This document shows, one piece after another, positions 53,029 through 61,690 of a DNA stretch of 64,000 nt. The position numbers and the translations under genes were made by a program. Each line of letters starts with the position of its first letter. Positions within the stretch are counted from its first letter, which is position 1. Source of the stretch: CAVQRC01 sp963715045. Lineage in GTDB: Bacteria; Planctomycetota; Planctomycetia; Pirellulales; Lacipirellulaceae. Below the pieces are notes generated by a model. That model was not told the DNA's origin and ran no database searches. It saw only the letters and a list, made by a program, of their open reading frames with translations. The DNA is taken from contig CAVQRC010000039.1 in assembly GCA_963715045.1 (NCBI GenBank), forward strand, positions 1-64,000, in the 5' to 3' direction.

Positions 53029-55866
53029 TTATCCGACTTCGACCGGTTCACACTGGGCCCAATTGACGCCTGCCTTGACGTCCACCTTCAGAGGCACGTT
53101 CAAGTCCAGGGCCGCGGTCATGGCCTCGGTGACCAACTTCTGGAGGTCTGCCAGCTCGGCGACCGGCGTTTCAAACACGAGCTCGTCGTGGATCTGCAAC
53201 AGCATGCGTCCCTTGAGCCCGGTGTCATGAATTTGCTGGTGAACCCGGATCATCGCCAGCTTGATCAGGTCGGCTGCCGAACCCTGGATCACCGTATTGA
53301 TGGCCGTCCGCTCGGCCAGATTGAGTTGCCGCAACGCGGCTCCCTGCCCGTACTGCGGATCCGCGGTCTCTTGCCGTACGCCGCGGATTGCCCGCCGTCG
53401 ACCGAGAATCGTGCGAACTTCACCTGCCTCGCGGCACGTCGCGAGCGTCGCGGCAAGAAACCGCACCACACCCGGATAACGGGCGAAGTACTGCTCGATG
53501 AATTCCGCGGCTTCTTCCCGTTCAATGCCGAGCGACTTTGACAAACCGAATGCGCTCTGCCCATAGATGACACCGAAATTGACCGCCTTGGCGCTCCGTC
53601 GCTGAGCGGACGTGACGTCGCTCAACGGGACATCGTAGACCTGGCTCGCAACCAGCGCGTGAATGTCCTCGTCGTTCGCGAACGCCGCCCGCAACGTCGC
53701 GTCCCCGCTGAAGTGAGCGAGGATGCGAAGCTCGACCTGTGAGTAGTCGGCTGTCATGAATTGCCATCCGGGTTCGCTCGCCACGAACGCCGAGCGAATC
53801 TCGCGGCCCTCGTCGGTCCGGATGGGAATGTTCTGCAGGTTGGGGTCGCTGGAGCTCAAGCGACCGGTCGCAGCCACGATCTGGTGAAACGTCGCGTGGA
53901 TCTTGCCAGTCTCCGGATTCACGAGCAGGGGCAGACTGTCCACGTACGTGTTCTTCAGCTTTGCATACCGTCGATGCTCGATGATCTTTGCCGGTAGAGG
54001 ATGCAAACCGGCGAGTTCACCAAGTACGTTTTCGTCCGTGCTGGCGCCGGTTTTCGTCTTTCTTATCACGGGCAGTCCGAGCTCAGAAAACAGGACCTCG
54101 CGAAGCTGCTTGGGGGAACCGACGTTGAGCGGATGGCCGGCAAGTTCCTCAATCTCGAGCTGAAGTTCCGACAACCGCTGGGTATACCGCGCGTAAGCAG
54201 GGCGAGTTGCGGCACATCGACGCGAACGCCGGCAAACTCCATGTCACCGAGAACTTCGATCAGGGGCACCTCGGCCACCTGATTGAGCTGGTCGAGTCTC
54301 TCGGCAGCAAGCCGCGATTCAAGCACCTCGTGCAGTCTCAGCGGTACGTCTGCATCCTCGGCTGCATACGGACCGACGCTGGATACGGAGACTTCGTCCA
54401 TCCGCCGCTGGTGTTTGCCTTCGCCGATGAGGTCCTTGATTTTGAGTGTCTCGTGATCGAGTATTTCGCGGGCGAGAAAATCGAGGCTGTGATTGGGCGT
54501 ACCTGCATCGATGAGATAGCTCGCGATCATCGTGTCAAAGGCAATTCCCCGCAGTCGAATTCCGGCTCCCCGCAGCACGACGTAGTCGTATTTGAGGTTC
54601 TGTCCGATTTTCGGGGTGTCAGGATCCTCCAGCAGTTCGCGGAGGATTTCGAGTGCCGCCGGGAAGGGCAGGACTTTTTCTCCAGCCGGCGCGAAACGGG
54701 AAGTAAAACGCCTCGCCCGGCTGGTACGCGAGTGAGATTCCGACAAGCTTCGCCCGGATTGCCGAGCGATCGGTCGTCTCGGTGTCGATCGAAACGCACG
54801 GATGTCGTCGGGCCTCGGCTACGATCCGGCGAAGTTCGTCGAGCGAATCGACAACGCGGTAATCGGCCTCCCACCGGTCGTCGGTATCCGCGAGCGCCGG
54901 CTCCGGACCGGCCAGGGGCTGGATCCGGTCGCCCAGATTGCGGAAACCGTAGTCGCGGAACAGCTTCCGGATTCGTCGCATATCGGCTGGTCCGACTTCC
55001 GCCTCGGCCCACGCCGTGCCGATGTCAACGTGTCTCTCGAGTGTGACCAGGCGACGCGACACCAGCGCCTGCTCGCGGAATTCGATCAGATTTTGACGGC
55101 GCTTTGCGCCGGCGACTTCCTCCGCATGGTCGAGAACGTTCTGGAGTGTCCCGTACGCGTGGATGAGCTCCCGGGCGATCTTTGGCCCGATCAAGGGGAC
55201 TCCCGGCACGTTATCGATCTTGTCGCCTACGAGGGCCTGAAAATCGACGACCTGGTCGGGGCGGATCCCCCAATCCTCGGCCAAATGCCGGTCGTCGTAG
55301 ATTTGCTGTTTGCGAATGTTGTAGATCACCACGTGGCTGGTAATCAGTTGGCGGCAGTCTTTGTCGCCGGTCACGATCAGGCACCTGGCGGCGGCTTCGT
55401 CGCATTGTCTGCCAATCGTTGCGAGCACGTCATCCGCTTCATAGCCTTCCGCCCCGATCGCCAGAATTCCCATCGCGTCGAGCACCTCGCGGATCTTGGT
55501 GATCTGAGGCGACAGCTCTTCGGGCATTTCCGATCGATCGGCCTTATAAGCTTCGTATGTCTCGTGGCGAAAGGTTGGGCCGGGGAGATCGAACGCGCAT
55601 ACCATTCGATCGGGTGTCCATCGTTCGATCAGGTCCAGCAGGTCACGGACGAATCCATACACGGCGCCGACGTGCTCGCCGTGCGGGCTGGTCATCTCGG
55701 GAAGCGCGTGAAACACTTGATAGATCAGGGAATGGGCGTCGACGGCGACAACCGTCTTGCCGGCCAGGGACGTCAGCGACGTTTCCGTTGACGCCACAGC
55801 CTCAGCCCCGGGGCAGGGTTCCGGTTCCTCCGGAAGGAGCGACTGTTGGCGGATTTGACCGGTCAT
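53029..55866 (-). CDS. polA: DNA polymerase I, interrupted by two frameshifts
   Basis: About 945 residues from ATG 55866. Three frames carry successive domains: the 5'-3' exonuclease with VVAVDAHSLIYQVFHALPEM, the AYKADRSEMPEELSPQ region and VTGDKDCRQLI; a 3'-5' exonuclease-like domain with VSIDTETTD, IGQNLKYDYVVLR and AAEDADVPLRL, keeping the DxE and D residues that suggest proofreading; and the polymerase domain with SSDPNLQNIPIRT, TADYSQVELRILAH (motif A), RRSAKAVNFGVIYGQSAFG (O-helix) and LQIHDELVFE (motif C). The first switch near 54700-54715 needs one base removed (or two added), the second near 54190-54200 one base added. An essential-type gene, so error is likelier than decay. Confidence 0.93.
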
Positions 55867-56223
55867 GAGGTGGCTTTCGGCAGCGTGGGAGACCCTCCAC
55901 GCGTAGTATGCAGGCCTCGCCCGCGGCGGACCAGGGGATCGACGACCCCCAGCGGCGGCCCGTGCGAGAACCTCGGCAGCGTGGGTCCGGCTTTGTTTGA
56001 CAGTCCTTAATTGCCTGAATAGACTGCACTTACGAATCTGTCGCAACCCCATTCACGTCACTCGAAAACCGCAGTCGAGGCGACCCTGCCCCCTTTTCAA
56101 TACTTCTTCGACTCTCTCCATCACCCCACGCGGTTGAAGTGGCGATTCAAGCCGAGAGAGCGTTTTGCGACACCAGCCGGTTTTGCGATACCAGGGTCAG
56201 GCCTCAAACTGGGAGAACAACCT

Positions 56224-57630
56224 ATGGCGACTCGTGAGAATCAGACCCTTCAGATTGCCCTGATGGTCTTCTGCGTGATCACGGTCCTGTTGGCGATCCT
56301 CGCCTACTTTTTCTACGACGGCATGAGCAAGAATGCCGCCCGTGCCGAGGACCTCAATAATCAGCTCCAGACTCGTGATCAGAATGCGCGGCAGATGCAG
56401 GTCGAATCCGAATCGCTCAAAGAGTATATCGGTCTGAACCCGCAGGATTCGGCCGAGACGGCGTCGCAGGCGTTCGAAGATGACATGAAGACATACGGGG
56501 CGACGTTTGCCGAGGAAGATCGCACCTACCGCAATCTGATTGAAACGGTCTCTGAAGAGAACCGCAGGAAGACTGAGAGCGAGATCACGGCCAAGCAGAA
56601 GATCAGCCAGATGGAAGGCACCATCGTACAGATCGAGGCCGAGAAGGATAAGCAGATCCAGAAGTTCGAACAGCAGTTGCAAACCGTGTCGACGCAGGCT
56701 GCCAAGGATCGTGAGCAATTCAACAAGGATCGGGACGCGTTCAAGCAGAAGACGGAACAGCTCGAAACGCAGATCACCGAATTGCAGCAGAAGTTCGATG
56801 CGACTGTCGCTGCCAAAGACGAACAGGTCGCGGCCCTGACCAATGATCTGGCAGCTGCCAACAAGCAAGTCGCCGAGTGCAAGGCGATGATTCAGACGGG
56901 CGAGCCCGGATCGGAGGTTCCCGATGGCCTGATCACGCAATCGGACCTGCGGCGGGACATGGTATGGGTGAATCTGGGGTCGGCCGACGGACTCGTGGCT
57001 CAAACGGCATTCAGCGTCTACGACGCGAGCCAGCCCGTCGGCGGCGATGACAACCCGCCGAAGGGATCCATTGAGATTACGCAGGTCTATGAAGATCGCT
57101 CGGTTGGACGGATTACTTCGGATGACGCCTCGAACCCGATTCTCCGCGACGACAAGATCTACAGCCCGATCTGGCAGAAAGGCCGCACGATGCGGTTTGC
57201 GCTATCGGGCTGGATCGATCTGGATAACGACGGGAACAGTGACATCGAGAGGATCAAGTCGCTGATCGCGCTGAACGGCGGCCAGGTCGATGCTTACGTG
57301 GATAACGAGGGGGAGCTGCAGGATCTCGATAAACTGACCGTCAACACCCGCTATATCGTTAACGGTGACCTCGTCAGCGGGGTGCTCGACGAGTTCAGTA
57401 CGGCTCGACGAAAAGCGACCGAGACTATCCGCGAGAGGGCGATTCGGTTTCAGGTCGATCCGATCGGGATCGAACAGTTTCTGGACCTGATGGGCTGGAA
57501 TCAGGCGTCGCGAACGGTCCCGCTTGGTGGACAGACTCGCGGCGAGGATTTCATTTCCAAGAAACCCGAGTCGTCCCGCTTTACGCCCGGCCCGTTCCGC
57601 CGCCGCGTCAGCCGCCAGACGCCGTACTAA
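56224..57630 (+). CDS. membrane-anchored coiled-coil protein with a calcium-loop-like motif
   Basis: 468 residues from ATG 56224, supported by GGGAGA seven bases upstream (the open frame extends 30 residues further). One helix at residues 13-34 (LMVFCVITVLLAILAYFF), then a long coiled coil to about residue 225 rich in E, Q, K (TESEITAKQKISQMEG). The C-terminal domain starts with MVWVNLGSADGLVAQTAFSVYD, a small beta-domain, then GWIDLDNDGNSDIERIKSLI, which holds an EF-hand-like DxDxDG loop, and a part (LNGGQVDAYVD...RYIVNGD) that could be a BRCT-like fold. The function is unknown; topology suggests an envelope spacer or scaffold. Same design as the protein at 39196-40047. Confidence 0.7.
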   Translation: MATRENQTLQIALMVFCVITVLLAILAYFFYDGMSKNAARAEDLNNQLQTRDQNARQMQVESESLKEYIGLNPQDSAETASQAFEDDMKTYGATFAEEDRTYRNLIETVSEENRRKTESEITAKQKISQMEGTIVQIEAEKDKQIQKFEQQLQTVSTQAAKDREQFNKDRDAFKQKTEQLETQITELQQKFDATVAAKDEQVAALTNDLAAANKQVAECKAMIQTGEPGSEVPDGLITQSDLRRDMVWVNLGSADGLVAQTAFSVYDASQPVGGDDNPPKGSIEITQVYEDRSVGRITSDDASNPILRDDKIYSPIWQKGRTMRFALSGWIDLDNDGNSDIERIKSLIALNGGQVDAYVDNEGELQDLDKLTVNTRYIVNGDLVSGVLDEFSTARRKATETIRERAIRFQVDPIGIEQFLDLMGWNQASRTVPLGGQTRGEDFISKKPESSRFTPGPFRRRVSRQTPY

Positions 57631-57665
57631 GGTCATCGGCTTCTGTTGGGACTTGCACGATGCTT

Positions 57666-57719
57666 CGTGATTGGGATTTCGGGATTCCTTAGTCATTAGG
57701 CCTTAGGAATTAGTCATTG
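57666..57719 (+). repeat. dispersed intergenic repeat, copy D
   Basis: ATTGGGATTTCGGGATTCC, then TTAGTCATTAGGCCTTAGG and AATTAGTCATTGC. It shares the core of copies A and C and lies between two converging genes, overlapping the end of the 57710 gene slightly. Confidence 0.7.
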
Positions 57720-58153
57720 CGGCCTGCGGCCTCCGGCTCCCCATCCGCGAACAGAGTTGCTCTGAGGGTCACGATCTCCTGCCGGCTTCGCAGTTCTTTG
57801 GGTAATCGCTGATCGGCGAGTCGTGCCGGATCGATGAAGATCATGGCCGGCATCGGCAGCGATTGCGTGCGGGCGATCGTCTCCAATAGCCGTCGCTGCG
57901 ATCTGTCCAGCCCATGCGCATTGGAGAGTTCTCTGAAGAGCTTTCGCGGGCTGTGAATGACCCGCTTCTGGTTCGCGGTCGAGGTGGCTCGAGAGAGTAC
58001 GTAAACAACGAGGACCGCGATCAGCGCCGTGACGCCCAGCCATATCATGTCGGTCGCTTCAATCGCCGGGCGGTCTGTGCGAAACCGATCCCCGAGTCGC
58101 TCCCATCGGGCTCGATTCGCAAGAATCAGCAATTCGGTGAGGGAGTGGTTCAT
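57710..58153 (-). CDS. single-pass membrane protein of unknown function
   Basis: 147 residues from ATG 58153. One hydrophobic helix near residues 37-55 (IWLGVTALIAVLVVYVLS), then a basic cytoplasmic-type domain with RKLFRELSNAHGLDRSQRRLL and PMPAMIFIDPARLADQRL. The segment resembles proteins of planctomycetes that follow HEAT-repeat genes, but I cannot assign a domain. Just downstream of the HEAT gene on the same strand (19-base gap), so probably co-transcribed. Confidence 0.6.
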   Translation of the reverse strand: MNHSLTELLILANRARWERLGDRFRTDRPAIEATDMIWLGVTALIAVLVVYVLSRATSTANQKRVIHSPRKLFRELSNAHGLDRSQRRLLETIARTQSLPMPAMIFIDPARLADQRLPKELRSRQEIVTLRATLFADGEPEAAGRND

Positions 58154-58172
58154 GGGGCTGTGGGGAGCCTCC

Positions 58173-59822
58173 CTAATCTTTGGTGGTCGTGGCGGCCGAG
58201 ACGGAGGTCCGCGTCAGCATCGTCTGCAAGCTTTCTGTGGCTGCCTGCTGAACGGCCACGCTGCGATCGCCGAGCGCCAGTTGTTTCAGGGCTTTGCGTG
58301 TCGCAGGGGTGTCGTATTGATGGAGCACGCGGGCGGCTTCTTTGCGGACGAAGTGGTCCTCGTCCTGGAGTAATTGCAGCAATCGATAGCCCACGTCGGC
58401 AACGACTCCCATCGACTCGGCCATGGCGACTCCCCGAATTCGTCGCGACCGCGCTGGGGCAGCCAGTTCCCGCACCAGCCGGTCGATTGCTGTCGGATCG
58501 ATCTTGACGACCAGTGCCCCGGAACTTCTCTGCATGGCCTCGCCGAGCAAATCGTAGTTGGCGACATAACGCTCGAAGTTAAATTCGGTCAGGGAGTCCT
58601 GGGCGGCGTCGCGAACTACCGAAGAGGGGCTGTCGATCAACTGGATCAGTCGCGTCACGGCACCGGGAATCGCGCGACGTCGCAGTTGCCGTGCCGCAGA
58701 AGCCTGAACTCGAGGGTCCGAGTCCTCGAGCGCTTGCACGATAAGACGGTTGGCCCGATCGCCGTTGAATTCTTCCATGGCCTCGCAAGCGGCCCGACGT
58801 CCGCCAACGGTGCCCCCCTGCAGCACCCGCTCGAGGACCCCGAATTTGTCCGCTGCTGAGATTCCGGAGATCATCGACAACTCGATCGCGGCGGCCTGAC
58901 CATCATCGTCGAGCGCCGATAAGCTCTGGCAACCTTCCTGAAGCCACGCGATGTGATCGAGTTGCTTGAGCCCTCTTTCCAACGCCGGAGTCAACGCTTC
59001 GTCGACCTTGTGGATCAACCGCGTGATAAACGTCGCATCGGCCCGCTTGCCCACCAACTGGATGGCCGCCCGGGGTGGCGTCGCGTCCCCCAGGAAGCTG
59101 ATCAGGAGATCAATGATGGGCCGCTCCTCGCCGGCGATCAACCACTGCACGACGGCGCGATGCACCGCGTGCAGCGGATCTTCGAGAATCTTTCGGAGCG
59201 TCGGGTTCTCGCGGTCGGCGACCAGCAAGAAAGCCTTGATGAGTTCCGCCCGTTCATGCTCGGGAAAACGAAGCACCGACCGTTCGAGCGTCGATTCGAC
59301 ATTCAGGCGGAGCCGGTCTAGATCACGACCGCCTGGCTGCGTCCTTCGCGCGGCCAATTGGCGACCCAGTTCTTCGACGAGTTGGAGCACCGTCGCCGCG
59401 GCTCGATCCGAGTTGTTGTGGGACGCATCTTCCGCCCTCGTGATCAATGCGGGAATCAAGTCGTAGTTGTTCGACCAGAGAATTGCCCTGCACGCGTTCT
59501 CGCAGAGTTGATCGTCTCGGCCGACCACGGCGTGCCGCAGGGCGGTTACCAGGCGGGCCCCAAACTCGTCGATCAACGCGCGCCATTGTTCGCCCGTCTC
59601 GTGGAGCCGGCAGAGGATTTCGCGATGGCCGGCCGCATTGCGGCGGCGGAGCAATCCGGCGACGCAGCCGTCGCGGACGCCTCGATCTCGGGAGTCGAGG
59701 CCCGAAACGAGGACCTCGATGGCGGCGTCGTTGACCGTTGCGGTCAGGATCTCGAAGGTAAGAGCTAAACCATTGGGCACGGGTAGTTTGGCGAAGATTA
59801 GCGATCGGTGACGGTCCCGCAA
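58173..59822 (-). CDS. HEAT-repeat protein
   Basis: 549 residues from a TTG at 59822; an alternative GTG at 59780 would give 535 residues and neither has an ideal ribosome-binding site. It consists of tandem HEAT/PBS-lyase type helical repeats: LIQLIDSPSSVVRDAAQDSL, LQDEDHFVRKEAARVLHQ, LEDSDPRVQASAARQL and LALGDRSVAVQQAATESL among others. It has no signal or membrane helix. Such proteins are scaffolds for protein-protein contact. It precedes the small membrane protein gene on the same strand. Confidence 0.8.
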   Translation of the reverse strand: MRDRHRSLIFAKLPVPNGLALTFEILTATVNDAAIEVLVSGLDSRDRGVRDGCVAGLLRRRNAAGHREILCRLHETGEQWRALIDEFGARLVTALRHAVVGRDDQLCENACRAILWSNNYDLIPALITRAEDASHNNSDRAAATVLQLVEELGRQLAARRTQPGGRDLDRLRLNVESTLERSVLRFPEHERAELIKAFLLVADRENPTLRKILEDPLHAVHRAVVQWLIAGEERPIIDLLISFLGDATPPRAAIQLVGKRADATFITRLIHKVDEALTPALERGLKQLDHIAWLQEGCQSLSALDDDGQAAAIELSMISGISAADKFGVLERVLQGGTVGGRRAACEAMEEFNGDRANRLIVQALEDSDPRVQASAARQLRRRAIPGAVTRLIQLIDSPSSVVRDAAQDSLTEFNFERYVANYDLLGEAMQRSSGALVVKIDPTAIDRLVRELAAPARSRRIRGVAMAESMGVVADVGYRLLQLLQDEDHFVRKEAARVLHQYDTPATRKALKQLALGDRSVAVQQAATESLQTMLTRTSVSAATTTKD

Positions 59823-59864
59823 CTTCTCCTAGCATCGGACAACGACGCGAGAAGCGCTCACCTT

Positions 59865-59880
59865 TTCGGGATATCCCGAA
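59865..59880. promoter_or_regulatory. 16-base perfect palindrome between HEAT and phosphodiesterase genes
   Basis: TTCGGGATATCCCGAA, symmetric without a loop, 43 bases upstream of the HEAT gene start. Its form suits a dimeric DNA-binding protein; a terminator is less likely since there is no loop. Confidence 0.4.
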
Positions 59881-59904
59881 CCGATTTGCTAGCACGCGAG
59901 GCGT

Positions 59905-61230
59905 TTATACGCCGAACTGCCGCAGCACGATCTGGGCAACGTCGGTGTCCGCGACCGATTGTTCGACGAACGCACCCCGTTCGGAGCTCAGCAACACGCC
60001 CCGCTGCGACGCGAGGCGGGGAGGCGCGCCATGCGAACCGTGAACCCGGCGGGCGTCCAGCGGTACGCCGCCCAGGGCGGGATCCCAGTACAACTCCACG
60101 GGGTCGTAGCCCGGCTTCTGATGGATATCGACCGTCGTGGCGAATGCAGGGGCGCGGGAGTCGTCCAGCCACCAGTAGTAGGCGAACCACGCATCTGGCT
60201 CGGCGATCAGGACAACATCTCCGGTTCGCTCATGCGTCAGCTTGTAACGGTCACGCTGGTCACCGACCAATACCTCGGCGATTTCCGGCAGGTTGCCAAA
60301 CCGTTCGGCAACCTGCTGGATGACCCGCTCGTTGCGATCGCGGACGAAGATGTGGGCGAATTGATGGTCGGCCATGGCCCACGCCGCGGAGCGGGGCAGG
60401 TCAAGAAATTCGCGGCCGTTTTCGACGCTCACCTCGAGCAGACCCGCTTCGCGGAGGATGCGATTCGGAAAGCCGACCCGAGCTACGGGGACGATTGCGT
60501 ATTCGCTAGCGACCAGCCACAACAAACGCTGTGGTCCGTAGGCCGCTTTGAAACCGGCCGCCAGCCTGCCGATTTGTTCGTCCAGCTCAACGACTGCCTG
60601 CAGTGCGGCGTCACTATCGGGGCCTGTTTTCTGTGCCGCGTAATCGAGGTGCGGCAGATAAATGTAGAAGAGATTTGGCGTGTACCGCTCTGCCACTACG
60701 ACGGCTGAGTCGACGATCCAGGCAGTCGAGGGGATCGATGCCAGCGGGCCCCAGAAATGCTGCAAGGGAAAGTGACCCAACTCCGCGAGCAGCGACTCGT
60801 AGAGCGGCTCCGGACGCGTGTAACACCACAGCGACTCGGTTCCGTCGTCGTTGTGCTTGGGGGCCGGGGCACAGATGAAGTCGGCTCCACACTCTTTGCT
60901 GAGCATCGGGAACCACGCAGCGCTCGAGATCCCCGGATCGTGCTCGTGAAGGCGGTCCCAGATCTGCGGTGCCATGACCACATCATTGAAGGCGGTCCAC
61001 ATTTCGATCCGCGATTCATCTCGCCAGAAGAAGCCATTGCCGACGACCCCGTGTTCGCTGGGTGGAACACCGGTCGTCATGTTGGCCTGAACCGCACAGG
61101 TGACCGCAGGGAAGCTGGCCACGAGTTCGGCCCGGTCACCCGCTGCGGTGAGCTCCTGCAGGCGTGGCATCCGGGCAGGATCGGTAGCCCGAAGGTTTGG
61201 GACCGAGAGCAAGACGACGTTGTCGGCCAT
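59905..61230 (-). CDS. type I phosphodiesterase / nucleotide pyrophosphatase family protein
   Basis: 441 residues from ATG 61230. Alkaline-phosphatase superfamily: ASFPAVTCAVQANMTTG contains the catalytic Thr nucleophile, followed by PSEHGVVGNGFFWRD; PHLDYAAQKTGPDS gives a metal-binding Asp and nearby residues; the usual SDHG is replaced by SEYAI, as in a subgroup of the family, and VDIHQKPGYDP and HGSHGAPP bring further histidines. There is no signal peptide, so it is probably cytoplasmic. The substrate is unknown. It stands just after the repeat array behind rpsT. Confidence 0.8.
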   Translation of the reverse strand: MADNVVLLSVPNLRATDPARMPRLQELTAAGDRAELVASFPAVTCAVQANMTTGVPPSEHGVVGNGFFWRDESRIEMWTAFNDVVMAPQIWDRLHEHDPGISSAAWFPMLSKECGADFICAPAPKHNDDGTESLWCYTRPEPLYESLLAELGHFPLQHFWGPLASIPSTAWIVDSAVVVAERYTPNLFYIYLPHLDYAAQKTGPDSDAALQAVVELDEQIGRLAAGFKAAYGPQRLLWLVASEYAIVPVARVGFPNRILREAGLLEVSVENGREFLDLPRSAAWAMADHQFAHIFVRDRNERVIQQVAERFGNLPEIAEVLVGDQRDRYKLTHERTGDVVLIAEPDAWFAYYWWLDDSRAPAFATTVDIHQKPGYDPVELYWDPALGGVPLDARRVHGSHGAPPRLASQRGVLLSSERGAFVEQSVADTDVAQIVLRQFGV

Positions 61231-61285
61231 GGAGGTGCCGGGCGAGAAAGGCTCAAGCGTAGCTCAAAAACGTGGGCGAACGGGC

Positions 61286-61334
61286 CAGTCGGTCGGACCC
61301 AGTCGGTCGGACCCAGTCGGTCGGACCCAGTCGG
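61286..61334. repeat. 14-base tandem repeat after rpsT
   Basis: Three exact units of CAGTCGGTCGGACC (61286-61327), followed by a partial unit that runs into the rpsT stop codon. Confidence 0.9.
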
Positions 61335-61613
61335 TCAAGCGGAGCCAGACTGTTGGAGTTTCTTGATCACCTTGGAGACCCGCGACTTGGTCCGGGCCGC
61401 CTTGTTGGCGTGAATCACCTTCTTGGCCGCGGCCTGATCGAGCATCTTGGTCGCGACGCGAAACTCCGTCTTGGATGCCTCGACATCGCCCTCTTCGATC
61501 GCTGCGTGAACGCGACGCAGTTGCGTTCGCACGGAGCTCTTGATGGCCCGACTGTGAATGCGTCGGGAGTCGTTCTGGCGGAGCCGCTTCTTGGCACTGG
61601 GGGAATTTGGCAT
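61335..61613 (-). CDS. rpsT: 30S ribosomal protein S20
   Basis: 92 residues from ATG 61613, the standard S20 length; the open frame continues upstream with 27 Pro-rich residues that are not part of the protein. Basic throughout, with the typical MPNSPSAKKRLRQN start, RRIHSRAIKSSVRTQLRRV and KVIHANKAARTKSRVSKVI. S20 binds 16S rRNA early in assembly of the small subunit. Stops at 61335 next to the tandem repeat. Confidence 0.96.
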   Translation of the reverse strand: MPNSPSAKKRLRQNDSRRIHSRAIKSSVRTQLRRVHAAIEEGDVEASKTEFRVATKMLDQAAAKKVIHANKAARTKSRVSKVIKKLQQSGSA

Positions 61614-61690
61614 CGGTCGCGTGGGGGGACTTCGGAAGTGGGATGTCAGCCCCGGTGGGGCGGGGGTGGGCCGGCCAATACCGGTACGAA

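Noticed and set aside
54802..55791. A 329-codon plus-strand frame over polA
   Set aside because: Antisense shadow of the exonuclease domain of polA.
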